From: Xanthomonas floridensis
GTDB lineage: Bacteria; Pseudomonadota; Gammaproteobacteria; Xanthomonadales; Xanthomonadaceae
Length of the DNA: 64,000 bases
Direction of reading: 5' to 3'
Assembly (NCBI RefSeq): GCF_001642575.1
Contig: NZ_LXNG01000022.1
Location: 1 to 64,000 of the forward strand
The first letter of the stretch is position 1. Each line of letters begins with the position of its first letter. A model generated the notes under the pieces. That model searched no databases. It was not told the origin of the DNA and was given only the letters and a program-made list of their open reading frames with translations. Shown one piece after another: positions 51,931 through 64,000 of the stretch. Both the position numbers and the translations under genes were made by a program.

Positions 51931-53847
51931 ATGAGCCTGCATCCGAACATCCAAGCTGTCACCGACCGCATCCGCAAGCGCAGCGCGCCTTCGCGCGCGG
52001 CCTATCTGGCCGGCATCGATGCCGCCCTGCGTGAGGGTCCGTTCCGTAGCCGATTGAGCTGCGGCAATCTCGCGCATGGCTTCGCGGCCTCCGAGCCCAC
52101 CGACAAATCGCGCCTGCGCGGCGCCGCCACGCCCAACCTGGGCATCATCACCTCCTACAACGACATGCTGTCGGCGCACCAGCCGTTCGAGCACTACCCG
52201 CAGCTGATCCGCGATACCGCGCGTGCGCTCGGCGCCACCGCGCAGGTGGCCGGCGGCGTGCCGGCGATGTGCGATGGCGTCACCCAGGGCCGCGCGGGCA
52301 TGGAGCTGTCGCTGTTCTCGCGCGACAACATCGCCCAGGCCGCCGCGATTGGCCTGAGCCATGACATGTTCGACAGCGTGGTGTACCTGGGCGTGTGCGA
52401 CAAGATCGTGCCCGGCCTGCTGATCGGCGCGCTGGCATTCGGGCACCTGCCGGCGATCTTCATGCCGGCCGGCCCGATGACGCCCGGCATTCCGAACAAG
52501 CAGAAAGCCGAAGTGCGCGAGCGCTACGCCGCCGGCGAAGCCACCCGCGCCGAGCTGCTGGAAGCCGAATCGGCCTCCTACCACTCGCCCGGCACCTGCA
52601 CCTTCTACGGCACCGCCAACTCCAACCAGGTGTTGCTCGAGGCGATGGGCGTGCAGCTGCCCGGCGCCTCGTTCGTCAACCCGGAATTGCCGCTGCGCGA
52701 TGCGCTCACCCGCGAGGGCACCGCGCGTGCATTGGCGATCTCGGCACTGGGCCAGGATTTCCGCCCGTTCGGCCGCCTGATCGACGAGCGCGCCATCGTC
52801 AACGCGGTGGTCGCGCTGATGGCCACCGGCGGCTCGACCAACCACACCATCCACTGGATCGCAGTAGCCCGTGCGGCCGGCATCGTGCTGACCTGGGACG
52901 ACATGGACCTGATCTCGCAGACCGTGCCGCTGCTGACCCGCGTCTATCCCAACGGCGAGGCCGACGTGAACCGCTTCCAGGCTGCCGGCGGCACCGCGTT
53001 CGTGTTCCGCGAACTGATGGACGCCGGCTACATGCACGACGACCTGCCCACCGTGGTCGAAGGCGGCATGCGCGCCTACGTCAACGAGCCGCGCCTGCAG
53101 GACGGCAAGGTCAGCTACGTGCCCGGCACCGCGACCACCGCCGACGACAGCGTCGCGCGCCCGGTCAGCGATGCGTTTGAAGCGCAGGGTGGCCTGCGCC
53201 TGTTGCGCGGCAACCTGGGCCGTTCGCTGATCAAGCTGTCTGCGGTCAAACCGCAGCACCGCAGCATCGAAGCGCCCGCCGTGGTGATCGACACCCCGCA
53301 GGTGCTCAACAAGCTGCATGCGGCCGGCGTGCTGCCGCACGATTTCGTGGTGGTGCTGCGCTATCAGGGCCCGCGGGCAAACGGCATGCCGGAACTGCAT
53401 TCGATGGCGCCGTTGCTGGGCCTGCTGCAGAACCAGGGCCGGCGCGTGGCGCTGGTCACCGACGGCCGCCTGTCCGGTGCGTCGGGCAAGTTCCCGGCCG
53501 CCATCCACCTGACCCCCGAAGCCGCGCGCGGCGGCCCGATCGGACGCGTGCGCGAAGGCGACATCGTGCGCCTGGACGGCGAAGCCGGCACCCTGGAAGT
53601 ACTGGTATCGGCCGAAGAATGGGCCTCGCGCGAGGTGGCGCCGAACACCGCGGTGGCCGGCAACGACCTGGGCCGCAACCTGTTCGGCATCAACCGCCAG
53701 GTCGTCGGCCCGGCCGACCAGGGCGCGATCTCCATTTCCTGCGGTCCGACCCATCCGGACGGCGCGTTGTGGAGTTACGACGCCGAATATGAACTGGGCG
53801 CCGACGCCGCTGCCGCCGCTGCGCCGCACGAGTCCAAGGACGCCTGA
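51931..53847 (+). CDS. edd: Phosphogluconate dehydratase
   Basis: The 638-aa protein is of the IlvD/Edd family. It has SYNDMLSAHQPFEHYP, AGGVPAMCDGVTQGRAGME, YLGVCDKIVPG, SPGTCTFYGTANSNQ and DGRLSGASGKFPAAIHL. The three Cys in these motifs are the expected [4Fe-4S] ligands. It converts 6-phosphogluconate to KDPG. A 196-bp gap separates it from pgl and contains a perfect 13-bp palindrome (TGCCGTTACGGCA at 51748-51760), a possible operator. Confidence 0.96.
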   Translation: MSLHPNIQAVTDRIRKRSAPSRAAYLAGIDAALREGPFRSRLSCGNLAHGFAASEPTDKSRLRGAATPNLGIITSYNDMLSAHQPFEHYPQLIRDTARALGATAQVAGGVPAMCDGVTQGRAGMELSLFSRDNIAQAAAIGLSHDMFDSVVYLGVCDKIVPGLLIGALAFGHLPAIFMPAGPMTPGIPNKQKAEVRERYAAGEATRAELLEAESASYHSPGTCTFYGTANSNQVLLEAMGVQLPGASFVNPELPLRDALTREGTARALAISALGQDFRPFGRLIDERAIVNAVVALMATGGSTNHTIHWIAVARAAGIVLTWDDMDLISQTVPLLTRVYPNGEADVNRFQAAGGTAFVFRELMDAGYMHDDLPTVVEGGMRAYVNEPRLQDGKVSYVPGTATTADDSVARPVSDAFEAQGGLRLLRGNLGRSLIKLSAVKPQHRSIEAPAVVIDTPQVLNKLHAAGVLPHDFVVVLRYQGPRANGMPELHSMAPLLGLLQNQGRRVALVTDGRLSGASGKFPAAIHLTPEAARGGPIGRVREGDIVRLDGEAGTLEVLVSAEEWASREVAPNTAVAGNDLGRNLFGINRQVVGPADQGAISISCGPTHPDGALWSYDAEYELGADAAAAAAPHESKDA

Positions 53848-53896
53848 TCCCTTCCCTCTGCGCGGCCGCTATGGGCCGCCGTCTAATGGAGTTGCA

Positions 53897-54556
53897 ATGA
53901 CGATTGCCCAGACCCAGAACACCGCCGAACAGCTGCTGCGCGACGCCGGCATCCTGCCGGTGGTCACCGTCGATACGTTGGACCAGGCACGCCGCGTCGC
54001 CGACGCATTGCTGGAAGGCGGCCTGCCCGCCATCGAGCTGACCCTGCGCACGCCGGTGGCGATCGATGCGCTGGCCATGCTCAAGCGCGAACTGCCCAAC
54101 ATCGTGATCGGCGCCGGCACGGTGCTGAGCGAACTGCAACTGCGTCAGTCGGTGGATGCCGGCGCGGACTTCCTGGTGACCCCGGGCACGCCCGCCCCGC
54201 TCGCACGCCTGCTGGCCGATGCGCCGATCCCGGCGGTGCCCGGCGCGGCCACGCCAACCGAACTGCTGACCCTGATGGGACTGGGTTTCCGCGTCTGCAA
54301 GCTGTTCCCGGCCACCGCCGTAGGCGGCCTGCAGATGCTCAAGGGTCTGGCTGGCCCGCTGTCCGACCTCAAGCTGTGCCCCACCGGCGGCATCAGTGAA
54401 GCCAACGCCGCCGAGTTCCTGGCGCAGCCGAATGTGGTCTGCATCGGCGGGTCGTGGATGGTGCCCAAGGATTGGTTGGCCCAGGGCCAATGGGACAAGG
54501 TCAAGGAAAGCTCGGCCAAGGCGGCGGCGATCGTGCGGCAGGTGCGGGCGGGCTGA
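53897..54556 (+). CDS. eda: KDPG/KHG aldolase
   Basis: This 219-aa protein has catalytic Glu47 (LPAIELTLRTP) and Schiff-base Lys135 (FRVCKLFPA), along with IVIGAGTVLS and CPTGGISEANAAEFL. It splits KDPG to pyruvate and glyceraldehyde-3-phosphate. ATG 53897 is chosen, with GGAG 8 bases upstream. It is the last gene of the Entner-Doudoroff set, 49 bp after edd. Confidence 0.96.
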   Translation: MTIAQTQNTAEQLLRDAGILPVVTVDTLDQARRVADALLEGGLPAIELTLRTPVAIDALAMLKRELPNIVIGAGTVLSELQLRQSVDAGADFLVTPGTPAPLARLLADAPIPAVPGAATPTELLTLMGLGFRVCKLFPATAVGGLQMLKGLAGPLSDLKLCPTGGISEANAAEFLAQPNVVCIGGSWMVPKDWLAQGQWDKVKESSAKAAAIVRQVRAG

Positions 54557-54902
54557 TTGACCGAGCGCTGCATCTGGTGGTGACGCTGGGCGGCTGAGTG
54601 GCTGTACTTGGAGTATCTGCGCCCTCACCCCAACCCCTCTCCCGCAGGCGGGAGAGGGGCTAAGGTGCAAGGCGATCTTGGTGTTCCACTCCCGCGCGAC
54701 AGAGCGCAGGCGATCTTGGTGTTCCAGCACACCTGCGAGGCCCCTTCCTCGCGTGCGCCGTCCCTTCCCCAGCTACGACGTCCCTTCCCCCGCGTGCGGG
54801 GGAAGGTGCCCGCAGGGCGGATGGGGGAGGCTTGTCGGCAGGCGATCACGCCAGCGGCGCTCCCGCCGGGAGAGCGGCTTCAAACGACGCGTGGTGGGTC
54901 GA
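54557..54902. repeat. Repeat-rich gap: two GC-rich palindromes and a 19-bp direct repeat
   Basis: Palindrome 1 (54634-54659) has an 11-bp stem around CCCCTCTCCCG; palindrome 2 (54783-54806) has a 10-bp stem around CCTTCCCCCG. AGGCGATCTTGGTGTTCCA occurs twice (54670-54688, 54708-54726; period 38 bp). No T run follows the palindromes. Elements of this kind (CTCTCCCGC...GCGGGAGAGGG) look like REP-type intergenic repeats of Xanthomonas. No gene is supported in this 346-bp gap. Confidence 0.7.
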
Positions 54903-57900
54903 TCACGACTCCAACGCAACGCTTGCCGGCGGCGTCTTCGGCAGACCGCGTGCACGTCGCACCAGTGCCGCTGCGCCGTTGCTCATGTCGTCGAGCATGG
55001 CGTAGATCGTCGGCAGGAACAGCAGGCTCACCACGGTGGAAAACGCCAGGCCGCCGGCGATGGCGCGGGCCATCGGGAAGTACGGCGGGCCGTCGCTGAA
55101 CATGGTGGTGCTGGTCAGCGAAATCGGCACCATCGCCAGGATGGCGGTACCCATCGTCATCATGATCGGCCGCAGCCGCTCGCGTGAGCCCTCCACCAGC
55201 GCCTGGGTACGGCCCATGCCGCGGCGACGCAAATTGTTGATGTGCTCGATCATCACGATGCCGTTGTTCACCACCACGCCCATCAGCACCAGGATGCCGA
55301 TGAAGGACATGATGCCGAACGAGGTGCCGGTGATCCAGAACAGCCAGAACACGCCGAAGATCGAAAACAGCACGCCGCTCATGATGGCTGCCGGGAACAG
55401 CAGCGATTCGAACACCGCCGCCATCACCACGTAGATCATCACCAGCGCGATCACCAGGTTGAACACCATCTGGCCCATCGCCTCGCCATCGTTCTGGTAA
55501 TCGCCGCCGTCGAAGGTGTAGCTGTAGCCGGCGGGGAAACTCATCGCCTTGAGCGGCTTTTCCATCGCCGCGCGCGCTTCCGGTACGGTGACTTTTTCGG
55601 CCAGGTTGGCCTTGATGGTCAGCGTGGTCTGGCGATTGGTGCGCCCGATCTGGGTGGCGGCCGGGCGAATCTGCACGTCCACCAGGCTCAGCAACGGCAC
55701 GCTGCGGCCATCCTTGGTGCGCACGGTGAAGCCGGCCAGGTCTTCGGGCTTGCTTTGCTCGGCGCCGGCAAACCGCACCCACACCGGCACTTCATTATCG
55801 CCACGGCGGAACTCGCGCAACGGCGTGCCGCGCAATGCCAGGCCCACGAAACTGGCCACCTGCTCCGCACTGAAACCGAAGGCGGCGGCACGCTCCCGGT
55901 CCACGCGGATCGCCAACTCGCTGGTGCGGTCGCCGGTATCCACGTGCACGTCGCGCAGTTCCTTGCGCTGCGCCAGCAATGGCACCACCTCGTCGGCCAG
56001 CGCCTTGAGCGCCTCGGTGGAGTCGCCAACCAACTGCACCTGTACGCCCTGGTTGCCGTTACCGCCATCGCCCTGATTGCCGATGCTGTAGTCGGCGCGC
56101 GCAGAGCGCGGCAGCTCCTTGCGAATTTTCTCCAGCAGCGGCGGCAGATCCTTCACCTTGCTCGCGTCGAAAGTCACCACCGTATTGCTGCCTTCCACTT
56201 CGCTAAACCACGAATAGATCTGCGTGATGTGGTACTTGGCGCGATTGGCTTCGAGGTAATTTTCCACACGGCCGATCTCTTCGCCCAGCTGCTCGCGGGT
56301 GTAGGAGCCTTTCCACTGATACTGGATGAAGGCCTCGTTGCCTCCATCGCCGCCGAACATGTCGACCTTGGTCAGCTTCATCGGCACTAGGCTGATGGCG
56401 CTGACCAGGATAATGCCGGTCACGCTCCAGCCACGGTGCGCCAGCGTCCACGCCAGGATACGGGCATAGCGCCGCTGTAGCTTGGCGATGACGCCGCGCT
56501 CGGACGTCACCATCGGCGGCGTCTTCATGCGCGCGGACAACATCGGGATCAGGCTGATCGCCACCAGCCACGACGCCAGCAGCGACACCGAAATGGTGAT
56601 CGCGATCTGCGCCATGAAGATGGAGATGTTGTTGGTTTCGCCGAACAGGTTCGGCACGAACACGATGCAGTGGCACAGGGTGCCGGCGCTGAGCGCGATC
56701 GCCACGCTGCGCGTGCCCAGCAAGGCCGCCAGCTGCGGCTGACCCGGCATGCGCTCGCGTTCCTGGTAGATGCTTTCCACCACCACCACCGCGTTGTCCA
56801 CCAGCATGCCGACCGCGAGCAGCAAGCCCATCATGGTCAGGATATTGAGCGTGACCCCGACGAAATACATGAAGCCCAGCGTGATCGCAAAGCAGATCGG
56901 AATCGCCAGGGTCACCATCAGGGTCGATGGCCAATGCCGCAGGAAGAAGAACAGCACGGTGATCGACAACAGCAGGCCCACCGCGCCGGCTTCGGCGAGT
57001 TCGGCCAGCGACGAGGTCACGGCCTTGCCCTGGTTGTCGATGACCTTGATCTGCACGTCGCGCATCGCAGGTTCTGCGCGGATGTCTTCGACTTCCTTCA
57101 AGGCCAGCCGCGAGACTTCCACCAGGTTGGCGCTGCGTTCCTTGTAGATATCCAGGCCGATCGCCGGGCGCCCATCCAGCCGGCGTCCGTAGTTCATGCG
57201 CGTAGGCTTCAGGCGCACCTCGGCGATATCGCCCAGGCGCAGGCCCTTGGCATTGAGGACCAGCTCACGCAGTTCCTGCAGATCGCGCAGCTCGCCGATC
57301 GGCTGCACGCGGATGCGCTGGCCGTTGTCGTCGATCTGCCCGGCCGACACCGAAAAATTGAGCTTGCCCAGACGCTCGCTCAGATCATTGAGACTGAGGT
57401 CGTGCGCGGTAAGCCGGTCCGGCGCGATCGCGATCTCCACCTCGTTTGGCGGTGCGCCGGAGATCTCCACCTTCGCCACGCCGGGAATGCGCTCGATACG
57501 CCGCTTGAACTCGCGGTCGAGCATGTCGTAGGCGCCGGTCAGGTCGGTCTGGCTGGCAAGGCGCACCTTGAGCACCGGCTCGTCGCTGCTGGACCACTTG
57601 AAGATGTGGAAGCGCTGTAGATCGTCCGGGAGATCGTCGCGGATGGCATCCAGCCGCTCACGCGCGTCCGATGCAGCGATGGCGATGTCGCGGTCCCAGT
57701 CGCTGAACTCGATGAAGATGTTGGCGCCATCGGCGGTGGCGGTCGAGCGCATGCGCTTGATACCGGTCATCGTGGCCAAGGCTTCTTCGGCTGGCCGCAC
57801 CAGGTTGCGCTCCACCTCGTCCGGGGTGGAGCCGGTATACGGCAACTGCACGAACAGGAACGGCGCGGAAATGTCCGGCAAGGCTTCCAGCGGCAGCCGG

Positions 57901-57985
57901 AATGCGGCGATCAACCCCACCACCACCAGCGAGACGAAACACATGATGGTGGTGACCGGGCGACGGATACTGAAGGCGGCAACGC

Positions 57986-57989
<4 letters not shown>
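54903..57989 (-). CDS. RND efflux pump permease, HAE1 family (second pump of the operon)
   Basis: The 1028-aa protein has the RND layout: N-terminal helix, two large periplasmic loops and helix bundles at about 330-560 and 860-1020. Proton-relay residues: helix 4 reads GMLVDNAVVVVES (Asp then Asn where AcrB has Asp-Asp), and helix 10 reads GVVVNNGIVMIEH (Asn where AcrB has Lys940). Such VDN/VNN sequences are common in parts of HAE1. Expected to export hydrophobic or toxic compounds with its operon partners. It overlaps the first pump gene by 4 bp. Confidence 0.92.
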
Positions 57990-61488
<3,499 letters not shown>

Positions 61489-61492
<4 letters not shown>

Positions 61493-62619
61493 GCGTGCGT
61501 CTCATCGCGTGCAGCCGCCGGAGCAGCGGCGACCGGCTTGCGATCCGGCTGGCCGATCACCTGCACCGCAGTGCCATCGCGCAGCGCCACCTTGCCGGCT
61601 GTCACCACCTGGTCGCCTTCCTTCAGGCCTTGTCGCACTTCCAGCCACGGTCCTTCCGCATAGCCCAGCTTCACCGGCACCCGGTTGGCCTTGCCATTGC
61701 GCACCACGAACACCGCCGGCTCGCCATCGTCCAGCAGCGCAAGGCGCGGGATCACCAGGGCGTCCTTGCGCTGGTCGTAATCGATGCGGATGCGCCCGAA
61801 CATGCCCGGCTGCAGCGACTCGGCGCCCTTGCCGAAGGCACACACCACGCGGAACGTGCCGCTCCCCGAATCCACTACCGGCGCAATGCGATCCACCTTG
61901 CCCACGAACTGCTGGCCCGGCAGCGCATCGGCCAGCAAGGTCACCGGCTGACCGGATTTGAGTGTCGCCAGTTCGCGCTCGGGGACATTGAGCGTGGCCT
62001 CTAGCTGCGAGTCGTCGACGATGCGGAAGATCGGCGTATTGATCTGCACGAAGTTGCCGGTCTTGATCGAACGCGAGGCGATCACGCCGGAAATCGGCGC
62101 CTGCACCGTGGTGTAGGACAACTCCAGCGATGCCAGGCGATGCTGCGCGCGGCTGTTTTCCACATCGAACTTGAGCTGGTCGACATCGGCGGCACTGACC
62201 AGCTGCTGCCCCACCAGTTGTGTCGCACGGCGGTAGCTGTTTTCCAGCTTGCGCAACTGCGCTTCGCTCTGCGCCACGGCCAGGTGCGCACGGTCCGGGT
62301 CCAGCCGCACCAGCGCCTGTCCGGCCGAGACCTTCTGGCCTTCTTCCACCATCACCGCCAGCGCCACGCCGGAGGTCTTGGCCACCACCTGCGCTTCCGC
62401 ACGCGGCTCCAGTGCAGCGGTACCGGTATAGCTGGCGGCCACCGCGCGGCGCGCGGCCTTGGCCGTCTCCACCGGCACGGCGTCCACGACCTTCTTTTCT
62501 TCTGCTGCCTTGGCCTCGCCATCGCCGGCCTTGCATCCGCCCAACAACAGGCTGGTGGTGATCAACAGCGCCGCGGCGCAGGTTCCGCTGCGGCGGGGCA
62601 AGAAGGAGAGTGGCGACAT
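61489..62619 (-). CDS. RND periplasmic adaptor subunit (membrane fusion protein)
   Basis: The 376-aa protein has a signal peptide with lipobox LGGC (Cys at about residue 29). A barrel-sandwich hybrid lipoyl half (about 70-100, GVALAVMVEEGQKVSAGQALV), an alpha-hairpin (about 105-165), a second half (YTTVQAPISGVIASRSIKTGN) and a beta-barrel domain follow. It should link the two RND pumps to an outer membrane channel. No TolC-like gene or regulator is in the window. As the first gene of the operon, its upstream region (62620-62823) presumably carries the promoter. Confidence 0.93.
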
Positions 62620-62823
62620 CGTCGTGTCCTAGTGGATGCGTGAACAGGTGTTGTAGGCAAGTAAACCACCCGAATACACATGTCGCCAATGCGCCAAAGG
62701 TCATGGTCTGTTCAACTTCGCGTATTCACCCCGTTTGCGCCACGCCAAATCGCAGGCATACTCGGTCCGGTTCCGTCACGCCCCCACGTGCGGACGCTCA
62801 ATCAGTCTTCCGGATACGAAACC

Positions 62824-63234
62824 ATGCGCCCGCAGCCGCTCGCCGCTTGTCTCGCTCTGGTCGTCTTCCTGCCGTTTGGGGGCGCATCAGCGACACCGTC
62901 AGTCACGCCGGCAACACCGGCTACGCCGACGCCTGCCACCACGGCAGCACCCGCCACTGCCGCAGCGGCACCCGCCGCCCCGACCGGCAATCCAGCCAAT
63001 GGCCGCCTGCTCGCCTATACCTGCCAGGGCTGCCACGGCGTCACCGGCTACAAGAACGCCTACCCCAGTTATCGCGTTCCCAAGATCGGGGGCCAGTCCA
63101 GCCAGTATCTGACCCAGGCGCTGACTGAATACCGCCAGGGCAAGCGCAAGCATCCGACCATGCAGGCGCAGGCGCAGAGTTTCTCCGAGCAGGACATCGC
63201 CGACATCTCCGCCTTCCTGTCCACTCTCAAATAA
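62824..63234 (+). CDS. Mono-heme c-type cytochrome
   Basis: The 136-aa protein has a signal peptide (about 1-23), then a Thr/Pro/Ala-rich linker (about 24-58) and a class I cytochrome c fold. The heme motif is CQGCH (Cys at about 67 and 70) and the candidate axial Met is in HPTMQAQAQSFSEQD. It resembles cytochrome c553/c4-like domains. ATG 62824 is chosen as the signal peptide begins there. It is followed by a second cytochrome gene 8 bp on; likely electron carriers for a terminal oxidase or nitrite-type reductase, but the partner is unknown. Confidence 0.9.
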   Translation: MRPQPLAACLALVVFLPFGGASATPSVTPATPATPTPATTAAPATAAAAPAAPTGNPANGRLLAYTCQGCHGVTGYKNAYPSYRVPKIGGQSSQYLTQALTEYRQGKRKHPTMQAQAQSFSEQDIADISAFLSTLK

Positions 63235-63242
63235 GCGCCCAC

Positions 63243-63704
63243 ATGCCGAACGCCCTGCACGCTCCGCGTCTAGCCATCGTCCTGGTCGCAGCCCTTACGT
63301 TGGCGGCCTGCTCCCAATCCCAGGTCGAATCCCCCGATCATTCCGCCGGCGATGCCGGTCATGCCAGTGGCGAACACGATTCCAGCTCCTCGGCCGGGTT
63401 GCCCACCGGCCGTGCAGAGGCCGGCGACAAGCTTGCGCATGCCAAGGGCAAGGCCACCGGCCAGAGTTGCGTGGACTGCCACGGTGCAGACGGCAATGCA
63501 CCGATCGACCCCAGCTATCCCAAGCTCGGTGGGCAGTACGGCGACTATCTTGCGCATGCGCTGCAGGCCTATCGCAGCGGTGATCGCCAGCACCCATTGA
63601 TGACTGCGCAGGCCACTGCGCTCAGCGATCAGGAGATTGCCGATCTCGCCGCCTACTTTGGTGCGCGGCAAACGCAGCTGCGCGACCTGCACGGCGTCAA
63701 ATGA
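63243..63704 (+). CDS. Lipoprotein mono-heme cytochrome c
   Basis: The 153-aa protein has a signal peptide with lipobox LAAC (about residue 23), a Ser/His/Asp-rich linker, then a cytochrome c domain with CVDCH and the candidate axial Met in HPLMTAQATALSDQEIADLAAYF. It is homologous to the preceding gene (same HP-x-M, SDQEIADL/SEQDIADI pattern), so the pair probably arose by duplication and then acquired a lipid anchor or lost it. Confidence 0.9.
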   Translation: MPNALHAPRLAIVLVAALTLAACSQSQVESPDHSAGDAGHASGEHDSSSSAGLPTGRAEAGDKLAHAKGKATGQSCVDCHGADGNAPIDPSYPKLGGQYGDYLAHALQAYRSGDRQHPLMTAQATALSDQEIADLAAYFGARQTQLRDLHGVK

Positions 63705-63803
63705 CGCGCGTGCTCGACGCGTGCGCGTGTGCTGTCTCAATCGGAATGAAAAAGCGCTTGCGCGAACATTAACAGGCCGCTATCATTTCGTTCTCAGTTT
63801 CGT

Positions 63804-63879
63804 GGGGCCATAGCTCAGCTGGGAGAGCGCCTGCATGGCATGCAGGAGGTCGGCGGTTCGATCCCGCCTGGCTCCACCA
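63804..63879 (+). tRNA. tRNA-Ala(GGC)
   Basis: The 76-nt gene has acceptor stem GGGGCCA/TGGCTCC, D-loop CAGCTGGGAGAGC, anticodon loop ATGGCAT (GGC), T-loop TTCGATC and encoded CCA. Confidence 0.97.
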
Positions 63880-63926
63880 TCTCAGACATTAGGCCGTCTG
63901 AAATGACAACTCAGGTTTTGATCTGC

Positions 63927-64000
63927 GTCCCCATCGTCTAGAGGCCTAGGACACCACCCTTTCACGGTGGACACCGGGGTTCGAATCCCCGTGGGGACGC
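63927..64000 (+). tRNA. tRNA-Glu(UUC), 3' end cut by window edge
   Basis: The acceptor stem GTCCCCA/TGGGGAC, anticodon loop CTTTCAC (TTC) and T-loop TTCGAAT are present. The discriminator G and first C of CCA are the last bases of the window. Confidence 0.96.

Noticed and set aside
51664..53829. A 721-codon open frame antisense to edd
   Set aside because: Opposite-strand shadow of a highly conserved IlvD/Edd gene in GC-rich DNA.

Overview
The window is chromosomal DNA of a Xanthomonas strain, or a very close Xanthomonadaceae relative. This is inferred from the high GC content, the gene families, their order (for example exbB-exbD-msbA-lpxK with kdsB nearby, zwf-glk-pgl-edd-eda, and an sdhCDAB-sdhE-ygfX-lolCD run) and the long RNase E. 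It is almost entirely housekeeping sequence, with a small accessory patch at the left end. No CRISPR array, insertion sequence with intact transposase, rRNA gene or type III effector was recognised.

Left end (1-2.1 kb): a broken tyrosine recombinase gene (in-frame amber codon, catalytic tyrosine absent) lies next to a 28-bp sequence at 1360-1387. That sequence matches the E. coli dif recombination site at 25 of 28 positions and contains the 15-base core that I recall for dif-integrating Xanthomonas filamentous phages. FtsK-orienting octamers (GGGNAGGG) that I found by eye in the rest of the window nearly all point toward this site, so it is probably the chromosomal dif and the window probably runs rightward from the replication terminus. 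The stop codon of a SUKH-family gene lies inside dif.

2.2-24.6 kb: a LysR regulator divergent from an NmrA-like oxidoreductase; TraX-like and proline/alanine-rich membrane proteins behind nfuA; phhB with a TonB-type lipoprotein; zupT; a DUF3300 lipoprotein; rluC divergent from rne; a DUF1963 protein; a GacA-type response regulator; a rhodanese hydroxylase; an FKBP lipoprotein; a HI0933-type flavoprotein; a UDP-sugar dehydrogenase; and tRNA-Leu.

25-37.4 kb: a long leftward series, comEC, exbB, exbD, msbA, lpxK, then kdsB, a low-molecular-weight phosphatase, a thioredoxin/NHL protein, uvrC, pgsA and the tRNA-Gly, tRNA-Cys, tRNA-Gly genes, ending in a strong hairpin terminator. It mixes lipid A/KDO supply and export, DNA repair and phospholipid synthesis.

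38.2-46.9 kb: a PRISE-type reductase, then a leftward series coding for succinate dehydrogenase with its assembly factors (SdhAF4-like, sdhC, D, A, B, sdhE, ygfX), followed by lolC and lolD. ygfZ (Fe-S maintenance) is divergent from the series head across 39 bp.

47-54.6 kb: a MalK/UgpC-type sugar-transport ATPase divergent from the complete glucose-to-pyruvate/GAP Entner-Doudoroff set zwf-glk-pgl-edd-eda. Two LacI-type operator-like palindromes lie 30 bp apart between them. Right end (54.6-64 kb): a repeat-rich gap, a three-gene RND efflux operon with two different pumps and one adaptor, two small c-type cytochromes, and tRNA-Ala and tRNA-Glu. The last two bases of the tRNA-Glu CCA tail are outside the window.
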